Origin: Flavobacterium sp.
Lineage (GTDB): Bacteria > Bacteroidota > Bacteroidia > Flavobacteriales > Flavobacteriaceae
Reading direction: 5' to 3'
Assembly (NCBI GenBank): GCA_014378065.1
Contig: JACMOK010000130.1
Span: 1-38,093, forward strand
Length of the DNA: 38,093 nucleotides
Below, piece after piece: positions 16,481-24,374 of the stretch. The position numbers were made by a program, and so were the translations under genes. The notes under the pieces were generated by a model. That model was not told the DNA's origin. It searched no databases and saw nothing but the letters and a program-made list of their open reading frames with translations. Positions within the stretch are counted from its first letter, which is position 1; each line of letters opens with the position of its first letter.

Positions 16481-17410
16481 ATGAAGTTTCAAAAAGTGTA
16501 TGCACTTCAAGAAGTTGCCGAATTACTGCAGTGTGAGTTTGTGGGCGATAACAATTTCCCGGTGCATGGCATGAATGAAATTCATGTGGTAGAACCTGGA
16601 GATATTGTTTTTGTAGATCATCCTAAATATTACGACAAGGCTTTACAATCCGCAGCTACAGTTATTTTAATTAATAAACAAGTAGCTTGTCCGGAAGGCA
16701 AAGCTTTGTTAATCTCAGAAGATCCATTTCGCGATTTTAATCTATTAACCAAACACTTCAGGCCTTTTCGGTTTTCCAATGTAAGCATTTCAGAATCAGC
16801 TCAAATAGGCGAGGGCACGATGATTCAACCCAATACTTTTGTTGGCCATCATGTTCATATCGGAAAAAATTGTGTGATCCACTCGAATGTATCCATTTAC
16901 GATTATACGATAATTGGCGACCATGTGACCATTCATGCGGGAACAGTTTTGGGTGCCGACGCGTTTTATTATAAAAAACGTCCTGATGGTTTTGACCAAT
17001 TGCTATCGGGAGGAAGAGTGGTCATTAAAGACCATGTAGACATCGGTGCACTTTGTACTATAGATAGAGGTGTGACCGGCGATACTACAATTGGAGAAGG
17101 AACAAAAATAGACAACCAAGTTCATGTAGGACATGACACTGTTATAGGTGAAAAATGCTTAATCGCTTCGCAAACTGGGATTGCAGGTTGCGTAATTATT
17201 GAAGATGAGGTCACTATTTGGGGGCAGGTCGGCACCACTAGCGGCATTACCATTGGTGAAAAAGCGGTAATCCTGGGCCAAACAGGAGTGACCAAATCAG
17301 TAGCAGGAGGAAAGACTTATTTTGGCACTCCAGTTGAAGAATCACGTGAAAAATTAAAACAATTGGCAAACGTTAAACGGATTCCGGAAATTTTAAACAA
17401 ATTAAAGTAA
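16481..17410 (+). CDS. Second LpxD-like N-acyltransferase
   Basis: A shorter LpxD paralogue of 309 residues. It keeps the N-terminal uridine-binding-type domain (about 1-95, with VEPGDIVFVDHPKYYDKAL), the hexapeptide beta-helix (98-285) and the catalytic His in NQVHVGHDTVIGEK (His218). It keeps GADAFYYKKRPDGF where LpxD has GADGFGF. These retained parts suggest an active acyltransferase on a UDP-sugar, but differences around the acceptor pocket and its separate position suggest another sugar or acyl chain. Whether it works in lipid A or another glycan cannot be read from the sequence. It is 33 nt after efp and 2 nt before the NTF2-like gene. Confidence 0.9.
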   Translation: MKFQKVYALQEVAELLQCEFVGDNNFPVHGMNEIHVVEPGDIVFVDHPKYYDKALQSAATVILINKQVACPEGKALLISEDPFRDFNLLTKHFRPFRFSNVSISESAQIGEGTMIQPNTFVGHHVHIGKNCVIHSNVSIYDYTIIGDHVTIHAGTVLGADAFYYKKRPDGFDQLLSGGRVVIKDHVDIGALCTIDRGVTGDTTIGEGTKIDNQVHVGHDTVIGEKCLIASQTGIAGCVIIEDEVTIWGQVGTTSGITIGEKAVILGQTGVTKSVAGGKTYFGTPVEESREKLKQLANVKRIPEILNKLK

Positions 17411-17412
17411 CG

Positions 17413-17775
17413 ATGACTGCTAAAAAAATAATTCAAGATTTTTATAAATCAGATGCACTGATCAACAGTGAAGTGATGGATTCTTTTCTGCATCCTGATG
17501 TTACAGTAGATTGGCATAGTAGCAAGGGCTTTATTCATATGAAACGTGAAGAAATTTTAGCGTTGGCTGCAAAACTGGGCAGAGCCTACATCCGCTCGAA
17601 AGCCAGAATTAGTCATCTTGTTCAGGAGGGAAACACCGTAGCGGTTCATTATTCTCATTATATAAAAACCATTGAAAATCCACGTGAGGAAATGCTATTA
17701 GCGCACTTTATGGTCATTTGGGAATTGCAGGACGGTAAACTTTTTCGTGGATTTCAGATGAGTCAACTGTCTTAA
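17413..17775 (+). CDS. NTF2-like (SnoaL-type) protein
   Basis: Protein of 120 residues with the NTF2/SnoaL-like layout: an N-terminal helix (KKIIQDFYKSDALIN), FLHPDVTVDWHSSKGF, a helix (MKREEILALAAKL), and strands ending FMVIWELQDGKLFRGFQMSQL. This alpha-beta cone often binds or transforms small hydrophobic ligands, or serves as a scaffold. No catalytic set is evident, so function is open. It starts 2 nt after the second lpxD-like gene and is almost certainly translated from the same message. It is the last gene before the sucD promoter. Confidence 0.85.
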   Translation: MTAKKIIQDFYKSDALINSEVMDSFLHPDVTVDWHSSKGFIHMKREEILALAAKLGRAYIRSKARISHLVQEGNTVAVHYSHYIKTIENPREEMLLAHFMVIWELQDGKLFRGFQMSQLS

Positions 17776-17816
17776 ATTATTTCTATAAAAAACTTAAAAA
17801 GTAGTTTTCAAAACCT

Positions 17817-17824
17817 TACTTTTG
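17817..17824 (+). promoter_or_regulatory. -7 promoter box (TACTTTTG) for sucD
   Basis: Exact TAnnTTTG match 34 nt before the sucD ATG, giving a leader of about 30 nt. Located in the 83-nt gap after the NTF2-like gene. The -33 TTG is not clear. Confidence 0.55.
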
Positions 17825-17858
17825 CGAAGCAGTATAAAAACAACATAAAAAATAAATC

Positions 17859-18731
17859 ATGAGTGTTTTAGTTAACAAAGATTCAAAAGTAATTGTTCAG
17901 GGTTTTACAGGTAGCGAAGGAACTTTTCACGCGTCTCAAATGATCGAATACGGAACCAATGTTGTAGGCGGCGTGACACCCGGAAAAGGCGGTACAGTGC
18001 ATTTGGGCCGACCTGTTTTTAATACTGTAAAAGATGCTGTTGACCAAGTCGGCGCCGATACAACCATTATTTTTGTGCCACCAGCATTTGCCGCAGACGC
18101 CATCATGGAGGCCGCTGATGCGGGAATCAGAGTGATTATCACAATTACTGAAGGCATTCCGGTGGCAGATATGATCAAAGCCAATGAATACATAAAATCG
18201 AGAAATTGCACGCTTATTGGTCCTAATTGTCCGGGAGTAATTACACCTGGCGAAGCCAAAGTTGGTATCATGCCTGGTTTTGTTTTCAAAAAAGGAACTG
18301 TTGGCATTGTTTCCAAATCTGGAACATTGACTTACGAAGCCGCCGATCAAGTGGTAAAGCAAGGGATGGGAATTACAACCGCTATTGGCATAGGTGGCGA
18401 TCCAATTATTGGCACCACAACCAAACAAGCCGTAGAATTGTTGATGAATGATTCTGAAACCAAATGCATTGTGATGATTGGTGAAATTGGAGGTCAGCTA
18501 GAGGCAGATGCAGCCCATTGGATCAAAGCTGACGGGAACAGAAAACCAGTTGTGGGATTCATCGCTGGTGAAACTGCTCCAAAAGGAAGAACCATGGGAC
18601 ATGCAGGTGCTATTGTTGGTGGTTCAGACGACACCGCAGAAGCGAAGAAACGAATCATGAGAGAATGTGGCATTCACGTAGTAGACTCTCCTGCTGAAAT
18701 CGGGAAAAAAGTAAAAGAGATTATGGGATAA
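17859..18731 (+). CDS. sucD: Succinyl-CoA ligase, alpha subunit
   Basis: Catalytic alpha subunit of succinyl-CoA synthetase (TCA cycle), which converts succinyl-CoA to succinate with formation of ATP or GTP. The 290 residues are normal for the family. The CoA-binding Rossmann domain has [11 protein letters not shown] and TPGKGG. The ligase domain carries the active-site phosphohistidine His248 in [13 protein letters not shown], plus [18 protein letters not shown]. The beta subunit gene (sucC) is not in the window, so the two subunits are encoded apart, unlike the usual sucCD operon. It has its own promoter box. Confidence 0.98.
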   Translation: MSVLVNKDSKVIVQGFTGSEGTFHASQMIEYGTNVVGGVTPGKGGTVHLGRPVFNTVKDAVDQVGADTTIIFVPPAFAADAIMEAADAGIRVIITITEGIPVADMIKANEYIKSRNCTLIGPNCPGVITPGEAKVGIMPGFVFKKGTVGIVSKSGTLTYEAADQVVKQGMGITTAIGIGGDPIIGTTTKQAVELLMNDSETKCIVMIGEIGGQLEADAAHWIKADGNRKPVVGFIAGETAPKGRTMGHAGAIVGGSDDTAEAKKRIMRECGIHVVDSPAEIGKKVKEIMG

Positions 18732-18769
18732 TTAATTATCTTCGATAATAGTAAATTAAAAGCCTTTAA

Positions 18770-19849
18770 ATGAAAAATAAATTAGCCCTTTTCTTATCAA
18801 TTCTATTCTTAACAATAACTAATGCACAAGTTACCATTAGTTCTGATATTATGGGTAATTTAGATAAATTCAAACCAGAATTATTCAAAAAATTTAAATC
18901 AACAACAACTGTATTTATTTTATCAAATCAATTTAAAAAAGAAGATTACGAGAAAATTTTAAATGAAGTATGGAAAGTTACTCCATACAAGGTAGTATCT
19001 GTTGATGAATTTGATTACAACGATTATCTAACAGAGGGATATTCTTTTGCGCATTTGCGCGCTTTTTCTCAAGATGGTGAAAGCACTTTTTTTGTTAATA
19101 GCATGATCAATTTCTATCTTTTAGAAGTAAATGATATCAAAGAAAAAATAGATAAAGTAAAAAACGACCCGAAAAAATTCATAAAGTTAATAATGACCAA
19201 TAAATTAAATATTGGCGCAATTCATCTATTTGCAAATACTGAATTTCTTTCAAGCATCAATAAAACATTTGGTTCTGGCGGCGGCGTAAAGTTAATGGCT
19301 GGTTCTAGTGATTTTTCTACTGATCAAATAAAAAATCCTTCCATTTCTAAAAGTGATAGACAAATGATTAATGAGGTATATAATGATGATATTTATAAGA
19401 ATTATAGCCTTGGAATGTTAAAAAACTATTTCCAAAATGTAAGTGATTTAATTGTAGAAGAAAGCTATCTCGAATTGCGAGAAGTTTCTAAAACAGCAGA
19501 GTTAAAAAACTTAAAAAAAGAAATTTTATATATCCCCGATTATAATAAAGTCACCTACAAGCCTAGTAAGTTTATTGACGAGGAAAAATCTGAAAAGGAT
19601 CTTTCGGAACTTTTGCGAGATTATAAATCAAAGTACGAGTTTATTTCAAAATCCGCTTTAGATGCTAAGATACTAGCAGGAGAGCTGTTTTACTATCTTA
19701 GATATGTTAGAGTAAATAATCGTAAGTTTTTTCAAGTTGTGAATGCTAAAAGTGGAAAAGCAATTTACAGGGAATTTGCTGCTGGCATGGGTACTTATAA
19801 CATCGAAAATCAAGACTTTAAAAATCTTAACAAGGTCATTGCTCAGTAA
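18770..19849 (+). CDS. Exported protein of unknown function
   Basis: Protein of 359 residues with a Sec signal peptide (MKNKLALFLSILFLTITNAQ, cleavage near TNA-Q). The mature part is rich in Lys, Asp and Asn and has no membrane segment or recognised domain. A glycine-rich turn GSGGGVKLMAGSS occurs near residue 173, and the C-terminal third is helical with many charged residues. It starts 38 nt after sucD on the same strand. No promoter or terminator is clear in the gap, so read-through from sucD is possible. More AT-rich and poorer in known motifs than the preceding cluster, it looks like accessory content. Confidence 0.8.
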   Translation: MKNKLALFLSILFLTITNAQVTISSDIMGNLDKFKPELFKKFKSTTTVFILSNQFKKEDYEKILNEVWKVTPYKVVSVDEFDYNDYLTEGYSFAHLRAFSQDGESTFFVNSMINFYLLEVNDIKEKIDKVKNDPKKFIKLIMTNKLNIGAIHLFANTEFLSSINKTFGSGGGVKLMAGSSDFSTDQIKNPSISKSDRQMINEVYNDDIYKNYSLGMLKNYFQNVSDLIVEESYLELREVSKTAELKNLKKEILYIPDYNKVTYKPSKFIDEEKSEKDLSELLRDYKSKYEFISKSALDAKILAGELFYYLRYVRVNNRKFFQVVNAKSGKAIYREFAAGMGTYNIENQDFKNLNKVIAQ

Positions 19850-19869
19850 ACATATTGTAAAAAAAAGAA

Positions 19870-20361
19870 GTGGAAATAACCGTTGAATTAATTAAATTGG
19901 ACGGTTTTTTTAATAATTATTTAAATCGAAAAATGTACAGAGAATTAACAAAGTTCAAAACCAACAACCATTTCAATTTTGCTGTAGATAATAGTCTAGA
20001 AGAAGTTTGCAACGCCAGCGAAAATGGAAGTGGCGTGTTTCTAGTGTATGCCGTTGATGCAGAAGAGAAAAATCTCATTATGGTGGGTTCAACAGGAACA
20101 ATTCAAAATGACGGTTCCTTAAAAAGTAAAAATGGTGGATTGTACGATAAGATTGTCAATGGACACCAATTCGCGAAAACTGGTCGCAAATATTCTTGGC
20201 CAGCGCAAATGAAATTGGAAAAGATTTCTCTATTGGAAGTGTATTGGTACGAAACATTCAATGCTAAGAACAAATTCATTCCAACTTATGTTGAAGGATT
20301 AATTTTGCAAAAGTTTTTCGAAGAAAAAGGAAAGTTGCCTAAGTGGAATGTTGCATTTTAA
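19870..20361 (+). CDS. GIY-YIG-like nuclease-fold protein
   Basis: Protein of 163 residues starting with GTG (MEITVELIKLDG). The core reads like a divergent GIY-YIG domain: FLVYAVDAEEKNLIMVGST as the two-strand motif (FLVY for GIY and MVGST for YIG), GGLYDKIVNGHQF, a central WPAQMKLE, then VEGLILQKFFEEKGKLPKWN, where the Glu and terminal Asn fit the family's catalytic Glu and conserved Asn. If active it would cut DNA. The substitutions in the two core motifs leave that uncertain. It is not next to an obvious intron, mobile element or repair gene. It follows the exported protein by 20 nt and precedes the LRR protein by 59 nt. Confidence 0.6.
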   Translation: MEITVELIKLDGFFNNYLNRKMYRELTKFKTNNHFNFAVDNSLEEVCNASENGSGVFLVYAVDAEEKNLIMVGSTGTIQNDGSLKSKNGGLYDKIVNGHQFAKTGRKYSWPAQMKLEKISLLEVYWYETFNAKNKFIPTYVEGLILQKFFEEKGKLPKWNVAF

Positions 20362-20420
20362 TACCTATGCAGTAAGTTTCTAAACAAGAATTAACAAATA
20401 CTATAAACTAGATAAATTAG

Positions 20421-21578
20421 ATGAAGAACTACTTCTTATTTTCAGGATTGTTATTTTGCCTTTGTGTAAATGCACAAATAGTAAATATTCCAGATGCAAA
20501 TTTTAAATCTCAATTATTAGCTGCTAATTTCAATAATACAATCGCAGCAGATGCTAATGGTTTATCCATGACCATTGATGTTAATAATAACAATGAAATC
20601 GAAGTTTCTGAAGCTTTAGAAGTTTACAACTTATATGTTAATAATTCAAATATTTCAAGTCTAATTGGCATTGAGGCATTTTCTAATCTTGAGGCTTTAG
20701 AGTGTTTCAATAATCAGCTGACCAATTTAAATCTAAGTAGTCTTACTAATTTAATCCTGTTGGATTGTAATACTAATCAGCTTTCAAATTTAAACCTAAC
20801 AGGATTGGCACTTTTAGAATACATGACTTGCCAGGATAATGCATTGCAAAATCTAAATTTATCGGGTTTAAATAATTTAAAAGGTCTTGAATGTGGCGGC
20901 AATCAACTTACATCATTAAATTTAGCGGGTTTGAATCTAGAAGCTTTGGTTTGCGAAGTTAATCAAATTCAGAGTTTAGATTTATCACAACAAACCAATC
21001 TGCAGATTTTGCAATGTGATAGTAATCAATTATCTACCCTAAATTTGACAGGGTTAAACCAGATAAATTATTTGATCTGCAATTCGAACTTATTCACCAC
21101 CTTAGATGTTTCCAATTTGTCACTGTTAGATACTTTTGTTTTCAATTCAAACCCAAATTTGACTAGCGTAAATCTTAAAAATGGTTCGATTGAATCCTTT
21201 GTTGAATTTGATGACAATCCAAGTTTAGTAGGATTATGTGCAGATGCCGGGCAAATTATGCAAATTCAAGATTTAGTTACGCAATACAATTTTACCAATT
21301 GCACCGTAAGTTCAGATTGTAGTTTGAAGTCAAACACTTTTGTTACTGCGGATTCAATATTAATTCATCCAAATCCTGTAAATTCTGTATTGAATTTTGA
21401 GTTATCTAACGATGCGAGCATTTATTCAGTTGCTGTTTTCAATAACATAGGACAAGTGGTATTGAAATCATCAAATTCGAAAGGTACTTTGGATGTTTCA
21501 AGTCTAAAAACTGGGAATTATTGGATAAGAATAAATTCTGATAAAGGAATAACAAATACCAGGTTTATCAAATTATAA
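20421..21578 (+). CDS. Leucine-rich-repeat protein with T9SS sorting domain
   Basis: Surface or secreted protein of 385 residues. A Sec signal peptide (ending LCVNAQ) is followed by a head (IPDANFKSQLLAANF) with acidic DVNNNNEIEVSEAL. About nine leucine-rich repeats follow, of the form L..L.C..NQL..LNLSGL, each with a Cys after the leucine pair (residues about 75-265). The C-terminal 75 residues are a type A T9SS sorting domain: ILIHPNPVNSVLNFE, AVFNNIGQVVL and a final GNYWIRINSDKG then RFIKL. It should cross the inner membrane by Sec and the outer membrane by the type IX system. A role in adhesion or ligand binding is inferred. It is followed by a strong terminator. Confidence 0.92.
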   Translation: MKNYFLFSGLLFCLCVNAQIVNIPDANFKSQLLAANFNNTIAADANGLSMTIDVNNNNEIEVSEALEVYNLYVNNSNISSLIGIEAFSNLEALECFNNQLTNLNLSSLTNLILLDCNTNQLSNLNLTGLALLEYMTCQDNALQNLNLSGLNNLKGLECGGNQLTSLNLAGLNLEALVCEVNQIQSLDLSQQTNLQILQCDSNQLSTLNLTGLNQINYLICNSNLFTTLDVSNLSLLDTFVFNSNPNLTSVNLKNGSIESFVEFDDNPSLVGLCADAGQIMQIQDLVTQYNFTNCTVSSDCSLKSNTFVTADSILIHPNPVNSVLNFELSNDASIYSVAVFNNIGQVVLKSSNSKGTLDVSSLKTGNYWIRINSDKGITNTRFIKL

Positions 21579-21595
21579 ACTGTTGATGTAAATAG

Positions 21596-21625
21596 AAAAA
21601 ACCTGCATGATAGCAGGTTTTTTCG
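21596..21625 (+). terminator. Bidirectional hairpin terminator
   Basis: A-run plus CCTGC (21602-21606), loop ATGATA, GCAGG (21613-21617) plus a T-run. It sits between the LRR gene and the convergent membrane-protein gene (stop at 21627) and can serve both strands because the stem has As on one side and Ts on the other. Confidence 0.9.
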
Positions 21626-21626
21626 T

Positions 21627-22343
21627 TTAGTTATTAAAGTACTTCCTATCCCAAATCGCGACATTGAAGTTTTTTCCCATCATAAAAAAAACATACATAA
21701 ATACTGCAACGATAGATTTGAACATAAATAAAAAAATAAGAATATTTGCCAGCGGTATTGATTTGCTTAAATTATTTTCTGGCGTCAAAAAGGTCAGCAA
21801 CACGCTGACAGCCAAGCAAAAGCATACAAAATTCATTAGATTTTTGAAAGGTTTCATCAGCCATTTTCGCCTCGGATTGATGTCATTTCCCCATTGGTGA
21901 ATCAGGTAATAATAATCGTTGCCAATAGGCGCAAACAACAATGGATCATCATAACTAAGCAATTGAAATGCTTTGGTTGGCGCCATAATCATAAAACCTT
22001 CTAATTGGGTTTGATGTTCTTTTTCTAAGGCGTGAATTTTAGAAACGGCTTCTTCGGGAATTCCAGTTGAGAAAAAATGACTTTCCAGAAATCGCAGCCG
22101 ATAGTCAACACAAACTGTTCTTATTTGCTGAAGGTGAAAAATTTTGTCCGTCGCCAGTAAATCAAACACAAAATCATTCGTTTTTGTTGAACTTTCATGG
22201 CTGATCTTATCCTGAATGGTCATCCGCTCATGCTCGTTTTCTTGAAAAAGTTGTCTGACTTCTTCTAAAATTTGTGTTTCAGATTTAAATTTTCTTCGCT
22301 CTACAAGTAATTCACTTTCTAAAGTGTTCATATTTTTCAGCAT
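21627..22343 (-). CDS. Membrane protein of unknown function
   Basis: Protein of 238 residues. The N-terminal 160 residues are soluble and charged, with Glu- and Lys-rich helices (about 5-45) and a segment around PTKAFQLLSYDDPLLFAPIGNDYYYLIHQWG. Two hydrophobic segments at about 170-188 and 198-224 follow, the last continuing to a short tail. I do not recognise the family. The start could be the ATG at 22343 or the ATG four codons later (MNTLESE); both have weak leaders. It lies after fumC on the same strand with a 170-nt gap, so it probably has its own promoter, and ends at the shared terminator. Confidence 0.8.
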   Translation of the reverse strand: MLKNMNTLESELLVERRKFKSETQILEEVRQLFQENEHERMTIQDKISHESSTKTNDFVFDLLATDKIFHLQQIRTVCVDYRLRFLESHFFSTGIPEEAVSKIHALEKEHQTQLEGFMIMAPTKAFQLLSYDDPLLFAPIGNDYYYLIHQWGNDINPRRKWLMKPFKNLMNFVCFCLAVSVLLTFLTPENNLSKSIPLANILIFLFMFKSIVAVFMYVFFMMGKNFNVAIWDRKYFNN

Positions 22344-22513
22344 CTTCTTTGTTATTTACTGCATTTTATACTCAAAACTTGAGTGATATTAAAGTAATAA
22401 AAAATAGTATTCGAAGCTAAAAATCACACATATTTTTTTGATCCTAAGCGGTTTAAACTAATGTTAAATAAAACCATATAAAATTTGCACTTTAGACAGC
22501 AGTTTAAAAAAAT

Positions 22514-23911
22514 TTATTTCAAACTACCAACCATATCTTCAGGTATTACCCAAGCGTCGAAATCTTGTGCTGTAACATAGCCCAATCTGACAGCTTCTTC
22601 TTTTAATGTGGTTCCGTTTTTATGTGCAGTTTGAGCAATTTCAGCCGATTTATAATAACCAATTTTTGTATTTAAAGCCGTGACCAGCATCAGTGAATTG
22701 TCTACCAATTGTTTAATGCGCTTGTAATTGGGTTCAATCCCTTGGGCGCAATGTTCTTCAAAAGACAAACACGCATCACCTAATAATCTAGCCGATTGCA
22801 AGAAGTTGGCGGCCATGAGCGGTTTGAAAACATTCAGTTCATAATGTCCTTGCATGCCACCAATAGCAATTGCCACATCGTTTCCGATGACTTGGGCACA
22901 AACCATGGTTAAGGCTTCACATTGAGTCGGATTGACTTTTCCCGGCATGATCGAAGAGCCCGGCTCGTTTTCTGGAATTATAAGTTCTCCGATCCCTGAA
23001 CGAGGACCTGAAGCCAACATTCTAACATCATGCGCAATTTTGTTTAAAGCTACTGCGAGTTGTTTTAGGGCGCCATGACTCTCCACAATCGCATCGTGTG
23101 AGGCCAACGCCTCAAATTTATTCGGCGCTGTTACAAAAGGATGCCCTGTGAATTTGGCGATGTATTGGGCTACTTTTACATCATAACCGTCAGGAGTATT
23201 TAACCCAGTTCCCACAGCAGTGCCTCCTAAGGCAATTTCTGATAAATGGGAAAGTGTATTTTTTAAAGCTTGGAGTCCGTAGTTTAATTGTGCGACGTAG
23301 CCTGAAATTTCTTGACCTAACGTTAAAGGAGTTGCATCCATCAGGTGGGTACGTCCAATTTTGACTACATTTTTAAAGGCTTGAGATTTGGCGGCTAGGG
23401 TGTCTCGCAATTTTTCGACGCCGGGAATGGTATTTTCGACAACTGCTTTGTAAGCGGCTATATGCATTCCGGTGGGGAAAGTATCGTTGGACGATTGGGA
23501 TTTATTGGCATCGTCGTTGGCTTTTACTACGGATTCGCCTTCTCCGATCTGAAATCCTGACAATACTTGGGCTCGGTTGGCGATGACTTCATTAACATTC
23601 ATATTGCTTTGAGTTCCCGAACCGGTTTGCCAAATCACCAGTGGAAACTGGTCGGCTAATTTTCCTGCTAAAATTTCATCGCAAACCGCTGCGATGGCAT
23701 CTCTTTTTTCGACTGACAAAGCACCTAAATCACAATTGGCGTAAGCCGCTGCTTTTTTGAGATACGCAAATCCAGCTATAATTTCGGTGGGCATGGAGGC
23801 GGAGGGGCCAATTTTAAAATTGTTTCGAGAGCGTTCAGTTTGTGCACCCCAGTACTTGTCGGCTGGAACTCGTACTTCGCCCATGGTATCCTTTTCTATT
23901 CTGTATTCCAT
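22514..23911 (-). CDS. fumC: Class II fumarate hydratase
   Basis: Reversible hydration of fumarate to L-malate in the TCA cycle, by the iron-independent homotetrameric class II enzyme. The 465 residues match the family. Visible landmarks are [13 protein letters not shown] at 20-32, the substrate-binding [12 protein letters not shown] at 97-108, [10 protein letters not shown] at 186-195 with catalytic His189, and the signature loop [11 protein letters not shown] at 318-328 carrying the catalytic Ser. The close relatives aspartase and argininosuccinate lyase lack this exact combination. It is a single gene. The 256-nt region ahead of it holds a structured RNA element on the other strand. Confidence 0.97.
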   Translation of the reverse strand: MEYRIEKDTMGEVRVPADKYWGAQTERSRNNFKIGPSASMPTEIIAGFAYLKKAAAYANCDLGALSVEKRDAIAAVCDEILAGKLADQFPLVIWQTGSGTQSNMNVNEVIANRAQVLSGFQIGEGESVVKANDDANKSQSSNDTFPTGMHIAAYKAVVENTIPGVEKLRDTLAAKSQAFKNVVKIGRTHLMDATPLTLGQEISGYVAQLNYGLQALKNTLSHLSEIALGGTAVGTGLNTPDGYDVKVAQYIAKFTGHPFVTAPNKFEALASHDAIVESHGALKQLAVALNKIAHDVRMLASGPRSGIGELIIPENEPGSSIMPGKVNPTQCEALTMVCAQVIGNDVAIAIGGMQGHYELNVFKPLMAANFLQSARLLGDACLSFEEHCAQGIEPNYKRIKQLVDNSLMLVTALNTKIGYYKSAEIAQTAHKNGTTLKEEAVRLGYVTAQDFDAWVIPEDMVGSLK

Positions 23912-23945
23912 TTTAAAGTTAATTTGGTTATTACGTTAGCTACAG

Positions 23946-24050
23946 GCCTAGCCCTGATGGAAGCGGTATCCTTTTGTGATATGAGCCATGCGATGGTAAA
24001 CGCAAACGCAATTGAACAAAAGATATAGCGAACAGCAGGAAAAAGCTTCT
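23946..24050 (+). ncRNA. Structured intergenic element, Flavo-1-like
   Basis: Conserved-looking RNA-like element. AGC and CCTG (23950-23956) pair with CAGG and AGCT (24036-24047). An inner stem pairs TATC-C-TTTTGT (23967-23977, one bulged C) with ACAAAAGATA (24016-24025). Conserved-looking single-stranded runs GATGGAAGCGG and TAGCGAACAG flank the inner stem. I recall very similar sequences (a GATGGAAGCGGNATCCTTTT block paired with AAAGATATAGCGG) between genes in many flavobacterial genomes, and believe this is the Flavo-1 RNA motif. That identity is from memory. The orientation is taken from that memory. It lies between divergent fumC and the 54-residue membrane protein gene. Confidence 0.6.
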
Positions 24051-24108
24051 AAAATTTCATTCAAAAATACGGATAAATACTATTTTATAAAAATTGATTT
24101 GGTTTTAA

Positions 24109-24139
24109 TTGGTGAGAAATAATAATAAACATACCTTTG
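24109..24139 (+). promoter_or_regulatory. Bacteroidota-type promoter for the 54-residue membrane protein
   Basis: TTG (24109-24111), 20 nt, then exact TACCTTTG (24132-24139). This is the best two-part promoter in the window, with the spacing known for flavobacteria. It ends 28 nt before the ATG at 24168. Confidence 0.8.
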
Positions 24140-24167
24140 CATATCGTTCAAAAAAATTCCGAAAAAC

Positions 24168-24332
24168 ATGTTTGAATTTTCACAGTATTTAGGCTTTTTA
24201 CTTTTCTTAACCGTTCTGACTATAGGATTCTGGTTGATGTTTTTTTTGGTGGCCTTTGTCCAGTATTGGTTGGCCGGCGCATTGTGGGAAATGTATAAAG
24301 AAAGAAAAGCAAAGAAACAGCAATCGGTTTAA
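24168..24332 (+). CDS. 54-residue single-pass membrane protein
   Basis: A short gene with full expression signals: an exact promoter 28 nt upstream, an A-rich leader (GAAAAAC) and a strong terminator 9 nt downstream. The product begins MFEFSQYLGF, has one or two hydrophobic segments covering about residues 8-40, and ends with a basic cytoplasmic tail (MYKERKAKKQQSV). Tryptophans at 22, 34 and 40 mark membrane borders. I do not recognise the family. Function is unknown; small inner-membrane proteins like this often regulate a larger membrane complex. The neighbours (fumC, a receptor gene) give no clear link. Confidence 0.75.
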   Translation: MFEFSQYLGFLLFLTVLTIGFWLMFFLVAFVQYWLAGALWEMYKERKAKKQQSV

Positions 24333-24341
24333 GTCCGTTGC

Positions 24342-24374
24342 AAAAAAAAGGAACTCACTGAGTTCCTTTTTTTT
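24342..24374. terminator. Bidirectional hairpin terminator
   Basis: A-run, GGAACTC (24350-24356), loop ACT, GAGTTCC (24360-24366), T-run. It ends the 54-residue gene on the plus strand. On the minus strand it abuts the stop of the receptor gene (24373) and can end that transcript too. Confidence 0.92.

Noticed and set aside
17883..18428. 181-codon minus-strand frame opposite sucD
   Set aside because: Shadow of a highly conserved housekeeping gene; the product is rich in Cys, His and Asn without recognised motifs.
18731..18760. Hairpin ATTATC-TTC-GATAAT after sucD as a terminator
   Set aside because: The stem is short and AT-rich and no T-run follows, so termination is not supported.
20640..21200. 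Tandem DNA repeat or CRISPR-like pattern in the LRR gene
   Set aside because: The repeats are degenerate at DNA level and keep the leucine-rich protein period, so they come from the coding sequence.
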